Source: Profundicola sp048268105 (GTDB taxonomy: Bacteria; Bacteroidota; Bacteroidia; Flavobacteriales; Weeksellaceae). From it: a stretch of DNA of 64,000 bases. Under the pieces are notes generated by a model, which searched no databases, had not been told where the DNA came from, and worked only from the letters and a program-made list of their open reading frames with translations. A program made the position numbers and the translations under genes. The first letter of the stretch is position 1; each line of letters opens with the position of its first letter. The stretch spans positions 1 to 64,000 of the forward strand of contig JBLWWH010000001.1 of NCBI GenBank assembly GCA_048268105.1, in the 5' to 3' direction. Below are positions 34,376-42,872 of this stretch, piece by piece.

Positions 34376-35611
34376 TTATATAATTTTCTCTAATTTGTCT
34401 GAATTCCAGTAACAAAAGTGATATTTAATGGTAGGCTCAAAGAGTGGTCTGGTTAAGATTTGTTTCTCTGAATCGGCTATATCTTTACAACTTCCATCTT
34501 TATCCATCAATAAAATCGGATATTTTTCGTGATCGTAAGGAATGATTTTTAGTTCGGATTCATGCACGAAATAATCGGCGGCTCCTTCTCCAAAATACCG
34601 ATTTGCAGATTGTCTTTTTTCTTCTAGTTCATTTTTATTTATGGGATTATTCCGAATTTCAGCTTTTGGAAGCCTTCTTTGCACCACCGAAATGGCTAGC
34701 GTTCTAAGTATAATATCTGAATGATATTGCCATTGTTTAATAGAGAACATGACATCGTTATCATCCAATTCCAAGAAAATATCGATATCGTCTGAACTAA
34801 ATTTTTCATTGAAATCTCTTTCCAAAAAATATTCTAGAGCAGGAGTGGTTGGTAGCCTTTCGCCTAATTTATATAATTCTTTTGCTCTTTTTAAGGCTTG
34901 GATTAAATATAACTCAACTCCAAAAGCAGTTTTGTGAAGATAAACCTGCCAGTACATAAACATTCTTGAAATCAAGTATTTCTCAACAGAATAGATTCCT
35001 TTGACATCGATTACCAACTCATCCTCTCGTACATTCATCATAGAAATAATACGATCAGATCCAATATTTCCTTCGGTAACGCCTGTGAAGAAGCTATCTC
35101 TTTTAAGATAATCTAATCTATCAATATCTAATTGACTGGCAATTAATTGGCCTAAAAACTTACGATGGTATTTTTTCTGAAATACGCGTATGGCTAAATC
35201 GAGCTCACCGTGATACTCCTCATTCAGTCTTTGCATAATACGTAGCGAAATATCCTCATGATGCACACCTTCTACGATAGTAGATTCAAGTGCATGCGAA
35301 AAAGGTCCATGTCCCACATCGTGTAGTAAAATGGCGATATAAAGGGCTCTTTCTTCCTCAGCAGAAATCTGCACATTCTTTTGGCGCAAAGTACTGACGG
35401 CTTTTTGCATAAGATGCAAACACCCCAAGGCATGAAGATAACGCGAATGCGTTGCTCCTGGATACACATATTGGGTTAAACCAGTTTGTGAAATTCGGCG
35501 CAGTCTTTGAAAGCTTTTATGTTCTATAAGATCAAAAATAAATTCGTCCGGAATTGAAATAAATCCATAAACCGGGTCGTTAAATATTTTAAGCTTGTTC
35601 GAGTTTTTCAA
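34376..35611 (-). CDS. HD-domain phosphohydrolase
   Basis: This 411-residue protein has the HD metal motif: His in GATHSRYLHALG, then LHDVGHGPFSHALE and LDIDRLDYLKRDSFFTG, as in dGTPase-like and (p)ppGpp-type HD enzymes. It is a metal-dependent nucleotide phosphohydrolase of unknown substrate. The start is TTG at 35611: an in-frame TAA lies directly upstream, no ATG occurs nearby in frame, and a perfect promoter element lies 20 bp away. It is divergent from porX. Confidence 0.9.
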   Translation of the reverse strand: MKNSNKLKIFNDPVYGFISIPDEFIFDLIEHKSFQRLRRISQTGLTQYVYPGATHSRYLHALGCLHLMQKAVSTLRQKNVQISAEEERALYIAILLHDVGHGPFSHALESTIVEGVHHEDISLRIMQRLNEEYHGELDLAIRVFQKKYHRKFLGQLIASQLDIDRLDYLKRDSFFTGVTEGNIGSDRIISMMNVREDELVIDVKGIYSVEKYLISRMFMYWQVYLHKTAFGVELYLIQALKRAKELYKLGERLPTTPALEYFLERDFNEKFSSDDIDIFLELDDNDVMFSIKQWQYHSDIILRTLAISVVQRRLPKAEIRNNPINKNELEEKRQSANRYFGEGAADYFVHESELKIIPYDHEKYPILLMDKDGSCKDIADSEKQILTRPLFEPTIKYHFCYWNSDKLEKII

Positions 35612-35631
35612 TTAATCAGTTTTAATTCACA

Positions 35632-35639
35632 CAAAAATA
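35632..35639 (-). promoter_or_regulatory. -7 element for the HD hydrolase gene
   Basis: The minus strand reads TATTTTTG, a perfect TAnnTTTG, in the 38-bp space between the divergent HD and porX starts. Confidence 0.6.
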
Positions 35640-35649
35640 AACAAATCAA

Positions 35650-37194
35650 ATGGCAATAAGAATATTATGGGTAGATGATGAGATAGAGTTGCTAAAACCA
35701 CATTGTCTTTTTCTAGAGAAAAAAGGATATACTACCACCACTATGAATAATGCGACCGATGCTCTTGAGTTGCTAGAAGAAGAGAATTTCTCTGCCATTT
35801 TATTAGATGAAAATATGCCGGGAATGGGTGGTTTAGAAGCCATATCTAAAATTAAGCAAATTCGACCTAATATTCCTGTAGTGATGGTGACCAAGAATGA
35901 GGAAGAACACATTATGGAAGAGGCGATTGGGGCCCATATTGCTGATTATTTAATTAAGCCGGTTAATCCGAATCAAATTGTTTTAAGCCTTAAGAAAATC
36001 TTAGATGGTTCAAAAATTATTACGGAGAAGGCTGTTGTGAACTATCAAATGGAATTCCGCCAAATTGCGATGGACTTAATGAATGCAAGGGATTATCATG
36101 ATTGGACAGCCATTTATAAGAAATTAGTGCATTGGGAGATTAATTTAGAAAACATAGATGACCAAAATATGTTGCAAATTCTAAATGATCAAAAAGCCGA
36201 TGCTAATAATCATTTTGCAAAATTTGTTGAAAGAAACTACCTAGATTGGTTAGATGGGGCAGATCGACCTGAGTTATCTCATACAGTTTTTAATAGCTAC
36301 GTAAGACCTCAACTAAAAGATAAAAAAACGATTCTAATTATGGTTGACAACTTACGCTATGATCAGTGGAAAGTGATTCAACCCTTGTTTCAGCAATACT
36401 TTAATCATACGCAAGAAGAAATGTACTACAGCATTTTACCTTCCTCTACGCAATACGCTAGAAACTCGTTTTTTGCAGGTAGAATGCCATTAGAAATTGA
36501 GAAAAGATTTCCAAACTATTGGAAAAATGATACCGATGATGGTAATAAAAATGATTTTGAGCCTGAATTATTAGAAGATAATTTATCAAGATTAGGCATG
36601 AAAGATTTAAAAACTAAGTATTATAAAATCTTGAATTCAGGATTTGAAAAGCATGTTCTCGATAAGTTTCATTCATTTAAAAATAATGATTTAACTGTGA
36701 TAGTTTATAATTTTATAGACATTTTATCTCATGCAAAAACCGATAACCGTATTGTTTCTGAAATGATTAGAGATGACAAAACCTATCGTTCGGTTACTCA
36801 AAATTGGTTTAAGAATTCTTATTTATTGGAAATAATTAAACAAGCTGCTGAAAACGATATGAGGCTTATTCTAACCACAGACCATGGAACTATATATGTA
36901 AAACAGCCATCTAAAGTTATTGGAGACAAAGAAACCAGTACAAATTTAAGGTACAAATTAGGTAGACAACTTCAGTTTGATCCGAATGATGTGATGGTTG
37001 TTGATAGACCTGAAGAATATCAATTACCGAAGGTGAACGTTAGCTCTAAGTATATTTTTGCAAAGAATGATGTTTTCTTGGCTTACCCTAAGAACTACAA
37101 TCATTACGTAAATTACTATAAAAACACCTATCAACATGGTGGCGTTTCAATGGAAGAAATGATTATCCCTTTTGTGGTGATGGAAAATAAATAG
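35650..37194 (+). CDS. porX: PorX-type response regulator with PglZ domain
   Basis: This 514-residue protein has an N-terminal receiver domain (1-120) with phospho-acceptor Asp53 in AILLDENMPGMGG and the conserved Lys in DYLIKPVNP. A linker and a PglZ/alkaline-phosphatase-like domain follow (about 230-514), with TILIMVDNLRYDQWK and LILTTDHGTIYVKQ as metal-binding segments. PorX controls the type IX secretion system in Bacteroidota. Its sensor PorY is not in the window. The T9SS link agrees with a sorting-domain fossil near 63.3 kb. Confidence 0.95.
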   Translation: MAIRILWVDDEIELLKPHCLFLEKKGYTTTTMNNATDALELLEEENFSAILLDENMPGMGGLEAISKIKQIRPNIPVVMVTKNEEEHIMEEAIGAHIADYLIKPVNPNQIVLSLKKILDGSKIITEKAVVNYQMEFRQIAMDLMNARDYHDWTAIYKKLVHWEINLENIDDQNMLQILNDQKADANNHFAKFVERNYLDWLDGADRPELSHTVFNSYVRPQLKDKKTILIMVDNLRYDQWKVIQPLFQQYFNHTQEEMYYSILPSSTQYARNSFFAGRMPLEIEKRFPNYWKNDTDDGNKNDFEPELLEDNLSRLGMKDLKTKYYKILNSGFEKHVLDKFHSFKNNDLTVIVYNFIDILSHAKTDNRIVSEMIRDDKTYRSVTQNWFKNSYLLEIIKQAAENDMRLILTTDHGTIYVKQPSKVIGDKETSTNLRYKLGRQLQFDPNDVMVVDRPEEYQLPKVNVSSKYIFAKNDVFLAYPKNYNHYVNYYKNTYQHGGVSMEEMIIPFVVMENK

Positions 37195-37339
37195 AAAGCA
37201 CCCAGTTTGCATATCGGCATTAAGCTTTTAGCCACCAGTCATGTTTTTTTAATACGACTTTATTTGATTAAGGATTTTAAATTATATTGATTCTTCTAAA
37301 AAGTTAAAAATATCTTACTTTAGAGGAAACTCTATAATT

Positions 37340-37810
37340 ATGAAAACTTTTAACTTCACGAATCTGCTTGTTGTAATGAGCTTTAGTTTTGTTTTACTTG
37401 GCTGTACTATTCAACAACCTCTTCCGAATTCTTTATATGGGGAATGGACCTTTATAAAAACCGGTATCAGAATAGATAGTGGAAACGAAAGATTGCATGA
37501 TTACATCAATCCATGCTATAAAGAAAATGATAAAATCCATTTTTCCTCAGACAAAAAAATGACGTTGCGTTGGTATGACCCCAATTGTGGATTTCATTAT
37601 AATGCCATTGGGCGCTACAGCATTGTTGGAAATAGTATAAAGATTGAATTATCCAATGATGATCCTTACCAAAACAATCCGTTTCCTCCAATAACGGAAT
37701 TTAGAATAATTTATATTAATGACACCACCTTAAAGTTGGAAGAAATTCCAGACGAAAATAATACTTCTGGCGAAGCCGTGGTGTTTGTTTTCTTAAGGCA
37801 TGATATTTAA
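37340..37810 (+). CDS. Lipocalin-like lipoprotein
   Basis: This 156-residue protein has a lipoprotein signal ending in the lipobox VLLGC (Cys22). The mature part contains LYGEWTFIKTGIRIDSG and KIHFSSDKKMTLRWYD, followed by further strands (FHYNAIGRYSIVGNSIKIEL, TLKLEEI). This is the pattern of the small lipocalin-like beta barrels common in Bacteroidota. It would sit in the outer or inner membrane, facing the periplasm or surface. The ligand is unknown. Confidence 0.75.
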   Translation: MKTFNFTNLLVVMSFSFVLLGCTIQQPLPNSLYGEWTFIKTGIRIDSGNERLHDYINPCYKENDKIHFSSDKKMTLRWYDPNCGFHYNAIGRYSIVGNSIKIELSNDDPYQNNPFPPITEFRIIYINDTTLKLEEIPDENNTSGEAVVFVFLRHDI

Positions 37811-37853
37811 TTTTCGACTATTTAATCAAAGTATTTTGAGGAGTTTAGCCCTG

Positions 37854-38512
37854 ATAAAAACCTCTTTACTAATTCATATTGCCCTATCACTCACTGAAAG
37901 CATGGTTTCACTAAAGGACTGCTAAAGTGGACCTCATTAATTCGTAGGTTTAATTTGAATGATGTTTAAAAAGGGATTTAACGCTGTTTATACATTGAAC
38001 TACTAACCAAAACTTTAATTAATTATAACCAAGAAAAACGAGAAGTTATGAATACAAAATTAATATTTACGGGAGCTTTGCTCTTTCTGTTTATGACCAG
38101 TTGGACATATGCACAGAGAACACCCGTCGGGGATGGAAATTTAAACCAAAACAAACCCATAACAGGAGTCAATTCAAGCGAACAATCCTATTCTAATTAT
38201 TACTTCGCCCACCAAAAACGAACAAGTTGAATCTCCTTTGATTGTTAAAGGAAATGCTGATCGAAATACAGCACTAGAAGTCAATGTCGTTGTGAACTAT
38301 ACGGGAGGTTCACAAGATTTAGGTACTTTTAAGGTAACGACCAACAGTGTTGGATCATGGTCTACCATTCCTATTAATTTATGGATGCCAGAAGGAGCTA
38401 AAAATGTAAGATTTGATATTACAGCCTCTATCGAGCAAGGTGACACAATCTATACAACCAATATAGTTTCGGTTAAGCCTCCACAAAAGACACAGAGCAT
38501 TCCCCTATCTGA
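37854..38512 (+). repeat. Duplicated upstream and N-terminal module, copy A
   Basis: From ATAAAAACCTC to CCCTATCTGA this block matches positions 39427-40097 closely. It includes the upstream region (shared stretch ACATTGAACTACTAACCAAA), the start codon, the signal peptide and an Ig-like domain. The two copies differ by scattered base changes and by a 14-bp length difference near 38171. Confidence 0.9.
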
Positions 38513-39182
38513 AATTAGAAAGGCTAAATATAAAAAAATGAATCCCAATGCAATCTATAAGCAAAAGGGAGCGACATCTCAAAAAGGTACTAAAAGAGCA
38601 AAAAAAATAATAAGACCAAAGGTGAACCTTGTCAGTCAAATGCATAAAAACAAAAGTAAAATAAGCATTGATTCACCAGAGTCTGCGCAGGAAGGAGCTA
38701 TAGAAAACACAAGTGATACTGCTAATGAATCTACAGGTCTTGATGTTTACATGGAGCGACAAGCAAAACAGCTTGAGCAGCAAATGGCTGGTACTGGCGT
38801 AAGTGTTGATCGAAACCCAACTACTGGCAATATTGATGTAGTCATACCAGCTAACATTACTTTTGTCTTTGATGATGCAACCTTGAATTCTTCTTTCAAG
38901 CCAACGCTTGAAAAACTTGCTTTTACCATGAAGCGTTATGATCAAACGATTGTATTTATCGCAGGTCACACAGATAGTAGAGGTTCAGAGGACTATAATA
39001 TGAGTTTATCACGTGACCGAGCTTATGCAGTAGCGAATTACCTGAGCCTAAAAGGCGTATCATCAAACCGCATTAATGTGGTTGCTTATGGTGAGTCACG
39101 TCCAGTTGCTGACAACAATACAGATTATGGCCGTCAGCAAAACCAACGTATTGAATTAATGATTAAACCATTAATCAAATAG
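38048..39182 (+). pseudogene. Exported Ig-like/OmpA protein, frameshifted
   Basis: Two frames together encode one protein. The first (38048-38230) gives a signal peptide (LIFTGALLFLFMTSWTYAQ) and then runs out of frame to a stop. The second frame is open from 38163 and ends at 39182. It carries the Ig-like module (SPLIVKGNADRNTALEVNV...FDITASIEQGDT), a basic linker and a C-terminal OmpA domain with NITFVFDDATLNSSF, GHTDSRGSEDYNMSLSRDRA and the usual NxxR end (QQNQRIELMI). The break coincides with loss of a 14-bp unit compared with the second copy at 39619. Unless frame is restored, the OmpA part lacks export and translation signals. Confidence 0.85.
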
Positions 39183-39218
39183 TTCTATATAATTAAATAC
39201 ATTGTGCATTTTATAAAG

Positions 39219-39248
39219 AAAGGTCAGCGAAGAGCTGGCTTTTTTTTA
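39219..39248 (+). terminator. Terminator after the OmpA pseudogene
   Basis: AAGGTCAGC and GCTGGCTTT pair with two G-U wobbles around GAAGA and are followed by eight T. The remaining gap up to 39426 shows no other feature I could support. Confidence 0.8.
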
Positions 39249-39426
39249 TCTTTCTTGTAGGTTTCCTAGCCTATAGCAAGCGACTCAAGATTTAGAATTT
39301 ATTTACAAGTGAAATTAACTTTAGAATATTATTTCAATAGAGTCATAGTATTGAAGAACAGAGTGGATTGTGTTTGTATTAAAACTCAGATTATGGCCTT
39401 TTCTTAAACAGCAATAATAAATATAA

Positions 39427-40097
39427 ATAAAAACCTCCACTAATTCATAACATACTTTCACTCATTGAAAGGAGTACTGCACTAAAGGGCTGTTAATTTG
39501 GTCTTCTTTTTTTCGTAGGTTTAAATTGATTGATGTTTAAAAAGGGTTTTAACTCTGTTTAAACATTGAACTACTAACCAAAACTTTAATTAATTATAAC
39601 CAAGAAAAACGAGAAGTTATGAAAACAAAATTAATATTGATGGGAGCTTTGCTCTTTCTGTTTATGACCAGTTGGACATATGCACAGAGAACGCCCGTCG
39701 GGGATGGAAACTTAAAAAGTAACAAACCCACAACAGGAGTTAATTCAAGCGAATCAATTCAAGCGAACAATCCTATTCTAATTATTACTTCGCCCACCAA
39801 GAACGAACAAGTTGAATCTCCTTTGATTGTTAAAGGAAATGCTGATCGAAATACAGTTCTAGAAGTCAATGTCGTTGTGAACTATACGGGAGGTTCACAG
39901 GATTTAGGTACTTTTAAGGTAACGACCAACAGTGTTGGATCATGGTCTACCATTCCTATTAATTTATGGATGCCAGAAGGAGCTAAAAATGTAAAGTTTG
40001 ATATTACAGCCTCAATTGAGCAAGGTGATACAACCTACACAACGAATGTAGTTTCGGTTAAGCCTCCACAAAAAACACAGAGCATTCCCCTATCTGA
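39427..40097 (+). repeat. Duplicated upstream and N-terminal module, copy B
   Basis: This is the partner of 37854-38512. It keeps two tandem copies of a 14-bp unit, AATTCAAGCGAATC then AATTCAAGCGAACA (near 39742-39769), where copy A has one. With two units the reading frame runs through to the Ig-like domain. Confidence 0.9.
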
Positions 40098-42033
40098 GCT
40101 TAAAGAAGCTAGAATTAAGAAATTAAATCCTAAAGCCATTCAGAAAAGTAAAAAAAGAGGAATTCAAAGAGGCGCAAAGACTGTGAAGACTTCCAGAAGT
40201 CCAAAGGCACGCAATACTACCAAGGGAAACAATAACTCAAGGATAGTAGGCATTGCCGACACAAACAAGCCTATAAAGCAGATAAAGCCTAATCTACAAG
40301 TTAATAAAAAAGTATTTAATAAGATTAGATGGAGCGATGTACAAGCGGGGTCTAACAATCTTAAAACTGAAGCATCTGGCTTTGAAGATAAAAATCTTAC
40401 AACCATGAGGACCGAACCTGGAGATAAAAAAAAGGATATGTTTTGTACAAATACTTTACTTCATACAAAATTTCAAACGAAAAATTTTAAAGATTTTTCT
40501 GTCACAGGTCCTCCAGAATGGTTGAAGCCTGGAATTATTATGGATGCTACTAAGTTTGTGCAAGGTGCCAATGTTATCGAGGAAAGATATGAAAGAGGCC
40601 CTATTACAGTTTCTTTCTCTGGAGGTGGCAGTAAAGTAATTGAGAATCCGAAAAATAAATCAGTAATTAATACAGGCGTTAAAAGTTTAATTAACTCTGT
40701 CCCTAATTTTCGTCCTGGTGCAAGTATGACCTATAATTATTCAGAAGTTCATTCCATAGAAGAGTTAAACTATAAGGTCAACGGACGATATTCGAATTCC
40801 TTTTATGGTGTGGCAGCCAAGTTAGGTATGGAATCTAGCACCTACAAAGAAAGTCATTATTATTTGGTTGAATTTGAACAATACGTTTTTAATATTGAGG
40901 TTGATGGACTTGACAAAGAAAACATATTCCCCAATGATGATGTTAAACTAGATAAATACGTTTATCTCTCACGCGTTAATTACGGCCGAAGAGGTTATTT
41001 CATGTTTAAAACGACCAAAAGTCTAGAAGAATTTGGCGCTAGCGCAAGTGCAAGTATGAGCTACTTAGGGAATAAAGCAGCTGTAGAAGCCAATATTAAT
41101 AAGATTGCTAAGGATGAAAGCACGCAAGTAACAGCTTTCTATTATGGCGGTAGTTCACAAAGTGCAGTGACTGATATATCTGCTGATTGGGTTGCAAAAG
41201 GTAGAAAACCTTTAGAGGATTATATTAAGGGAATCGATTTTTCTCCAGCAGAGGCTTATCCCATTAGTTACGAATTAAAAAACTTAAATAATGAAAGGGT
41301 TGGTATGACTAGTCAAAACGAGCAAACTATTGAAACTTGCGTTCCATCTAAAGATCTTTATTTAAAAATCACCTTGGTTGAATTACAGAATGACACAGGA
41401 GCAGATGGAGATGCGAATGACGGTGACTATGGTATAACACAGCATGTTCGATACAAGGCCAATGGAAAGTGGAAAAAAGAACTTAAAAATAAAACCGAAT
41501 TCAATAAATTCCCAAATCACAAGAATTGTGATAGAGGTGGAGAAAACAATAAATTAGAGGGTCATACTCCTTTAATTTGTGGGGGTAGTAACAGACAGAT
41601 ACACTTAACAGAATACAAAGAGCCAATAACTCGAAAATGGAATATTGACAATTCCGTGGTGTATAAAATAACTCCTGAAGAGGCAAAGGATAAAAACGCG
41701 GTATTCGAAATTGATACTTGGGTTAAAGAATATTCAAATAAAGATATTGTTTTGAATCATGATCCTAGAAAAACCAAAGTTGCTATTCACGATGTTTTAG
41801 CTACTTTGCAAGGAATAAGACCACTAAGCAGACTAAAATCATTCTCTGAGGATGGAGCTGTAAATCAAGATTTACAATTTGATTATTTCAATGGTGGTGT
41901 TCTTCCTCTCAGGTATACGGATCAATCTTCCAATGCTAAAATAATGTTAGAGGGCCCCATTAGAGCTAGGAACAAAGGTGAATTAAAGAAAAAGGCATTT
42001 GTTTGGCTACAATTTGAGTTGGTAGATTATTAA
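39619..42033 (+). CDS. Thiol-activated-cytolysin-like pore-forming protein with Ig-like N-terminus
   Basis: This 804-residue exported protein has a signal peptide (1-22), an Ig-like module (about 52-148) and a basic linker (160-260). Residues 285-560 align by eye with the pore-forming core of cholesterol-dependent cytolysins. Landmarks are YSEVHSIEELNYKV, FEQYVFNIEVDG with FPNDDV, YVYLSRVNYGRRGYFMFKTT (YGR at 455-457), VTAFYYGGSSQ (Gly-Gly 510-511) and AYPISYELKNLNNERVG. These match pneumolysin segments with YISSVAYGRQVYLKLETT, AVILGGDPSS and LPISYTTSFLRDNVV. The C-terminus (about 575-804) is not the CDC domain 4: no ECTGLAWEWWR-like undecapeptide is present. A CDC-like membrane-attacking toxin is inferred. 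Target and host are unknown. Confidence 0.8.
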   Translation: MKTKLILMGALLFLFMTSWTYAQRTPVGDGNLKSNKPTTGVNSSESIQANNPILIITSPTKNEQVESPLIVKGNADRNTVLEVNVVVNYTGGSQDLGTFKVTTNSVGSWSTIPINLWMPEGAKNVKFDITASIEQGDTTYTTNVVSVKPPQKTQSIPLSELKEARIKKLNPKAIQKSKKRGIQRGAKTVKTSRSPKARNTTKGNNNSRIVGIADTNKPIKQIKPNLQVNKKVFNKIRWSDVQAGSNNLKTEASGFEDKNLTTMRTEPGDKKKDMFCTNTLLHTKFQTKNFKDFSVTGPPEWLKPGIIMDATKFVQGANVIEERYERGPITVSFSGGGSKVIENPKNKSVINTGVKSLINSVPNFRPGASMTYNYSEVHSIEELNYKVNGRYSNSFYGVAAKLGMESSTYKESHYYLVEFEQYVFNIEVDGLDKENIFPNDDVKLDKYVYLSRVNYGRRGYFMFKTTKSLEEFGASASASMSYLGNKAAVEANINKIAKDESTQVTAFYYGGSSQSAVTDISADWVAKGRKPLEDYIKGIDFSPAEAYPISYELKNLNNERVGMTSQNEQTIETCVPSKDLYLKITLVELQNDTGADGDANDGDYGITQHVRYKANGKWKKELKNKTEFNKFPNHKNCDRGGENNKLEGHTPLICGGSNRQIHLTEYKEPITRKWNIDNSVVYKITPEEAKDKNAVFEIDTWVKEYSNKDIVLNHDPRKTKVAIHDVLATLQGIRPLSRLKSFSEDGAVNQDLQFDYFNGGVLPLRYTDQSSNAKIMLEGPIRARNKGELKKKAFVWLQFELVDY

Positions 42034-42057
42034 AGGAATTATTAAAGCTAATTCAAG

Positions 42058-42098
42058 AAGCCGTCCCAATTTAACTATTGAGATGGCTTTATTTTTTC
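42058..42098 (+). terminator. Terminator between the cytolysin-like gene and the LytTR gene
   Basis: AAGCCGTC pairs with GATGGCTT (one G-U), with an inner CAAT/ATTG stem, followed by TATTTTTTCTTTC. It follows the cytolysin-like gene. The convergent LytTR gene ends close by. Confidence 0.75.
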
Positions 42099-42102
42099 TT
42101 TC

Positions 42103-42849
42103 TCAAGCCTTAAACAAATTAATTATTACTTCTCTTTTATCCTTACTAACGGGTATCTTCTTTTGATTCTTCATAATGACATATCCTCCTCCTGTTCGAG
42201 AATATTGAATAAGGTAGTTAGGATTAATCAAAAATGATTTATGCACTCGAATAAAATAGAAAGGAGCTAGAAGTTTCTCCAAAGTTTTCAAAGTTTTGCT
42301 TATAAGCAATGAATTTCCATCCTGAAAAAACATATTGGTATAATTACTTTCACTTTCACAATATATAATATTCTCAACCTCAACAAATTGATAACCACCA
42401 GAAATAGGAACAGATATTTTACTAGTCAAAAGGCCATCTCGCTTTAGATGCGAAATTAATTCAGATATATCTTGATCATTCCCCTCCTCACTATCCCTTG
42501 TGTTCTTCCAGTGCCCCACAGCTTCCAGTAAATCGGCTTCATCTATGGGTTTCAACAAGTAACTGATGGCGTGGGCTTTAAATGCTTCAATAGCATATTC
42601 ACTATAAGCTGTTGTAAAAATGACATCAAAATCTCTCACAATGAAATTTTCTAAAAATTGAAAACCAGTCATTCCGGGCATTTCAATATCTAGAAATAAT
42701 AAATCTATATCCAACTCCTTGAGCTCAGATATCGATTCCTCTACTTTTGATGATTTATAAACTATGTTAATTTTTGGAAATAAGTTCAATAAAGTTATCT
42801 CCAAACTCTCTATACAATGCAGTTCATCATCTATAACAGCAACATTCAT
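42103..42849 (-). CDS. LytTR-family response regulator
   Basis: This 248-residue protein has an N-terminal receiver domain with Asp54 in LLFLDIEMPGMTG and the conserved Lys in ISYLLKPIDEADL. A C-terminal LytTR DNA-binding domain (about 145-246) contains FVEVENIIYCESESNYTNMFF and FIRVHKSFLINPNYL. It follows the histidine kinase gene with a 23-bp gap, forming a LytS/LytR-type pair. It converges on the cytolysin-like gene, so a regulatory link is possible but unproved. Confidence 0.93.
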   Translation of the reverse strand: MNVAVIDDELHCIESLEITLLNLFPKINIVYKSSKVEESISELKELDIDLLFLDIEMPGMTGFQFLENFIVRDFDVIFTTAYSEYAIEAFKAHAISYLLKPIDEADLLEAVGHWKNTRDSEEGNDQDISELISHLKRDGLLTSKISVPISGGYQFVEVENIIYCESESNYTNMFFQDGNSLLISKTLKTLEKLLAPFYFIRVHKSFLINPNYLIQYSRTGGGYVIMKNQKKIPVSKDKREVIINLFKA

Positions 42850-42872
42850 ACACTTCGAATATATGAAATATT

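Noticed and set aside
38238..39182. Independent OmpA gene starting at TTG 38238
   Set aside because: It would have no signal peptide or recognisable start region, and the second copy shows that the natural start is at 38048. It is treated as part of the pseudogene.
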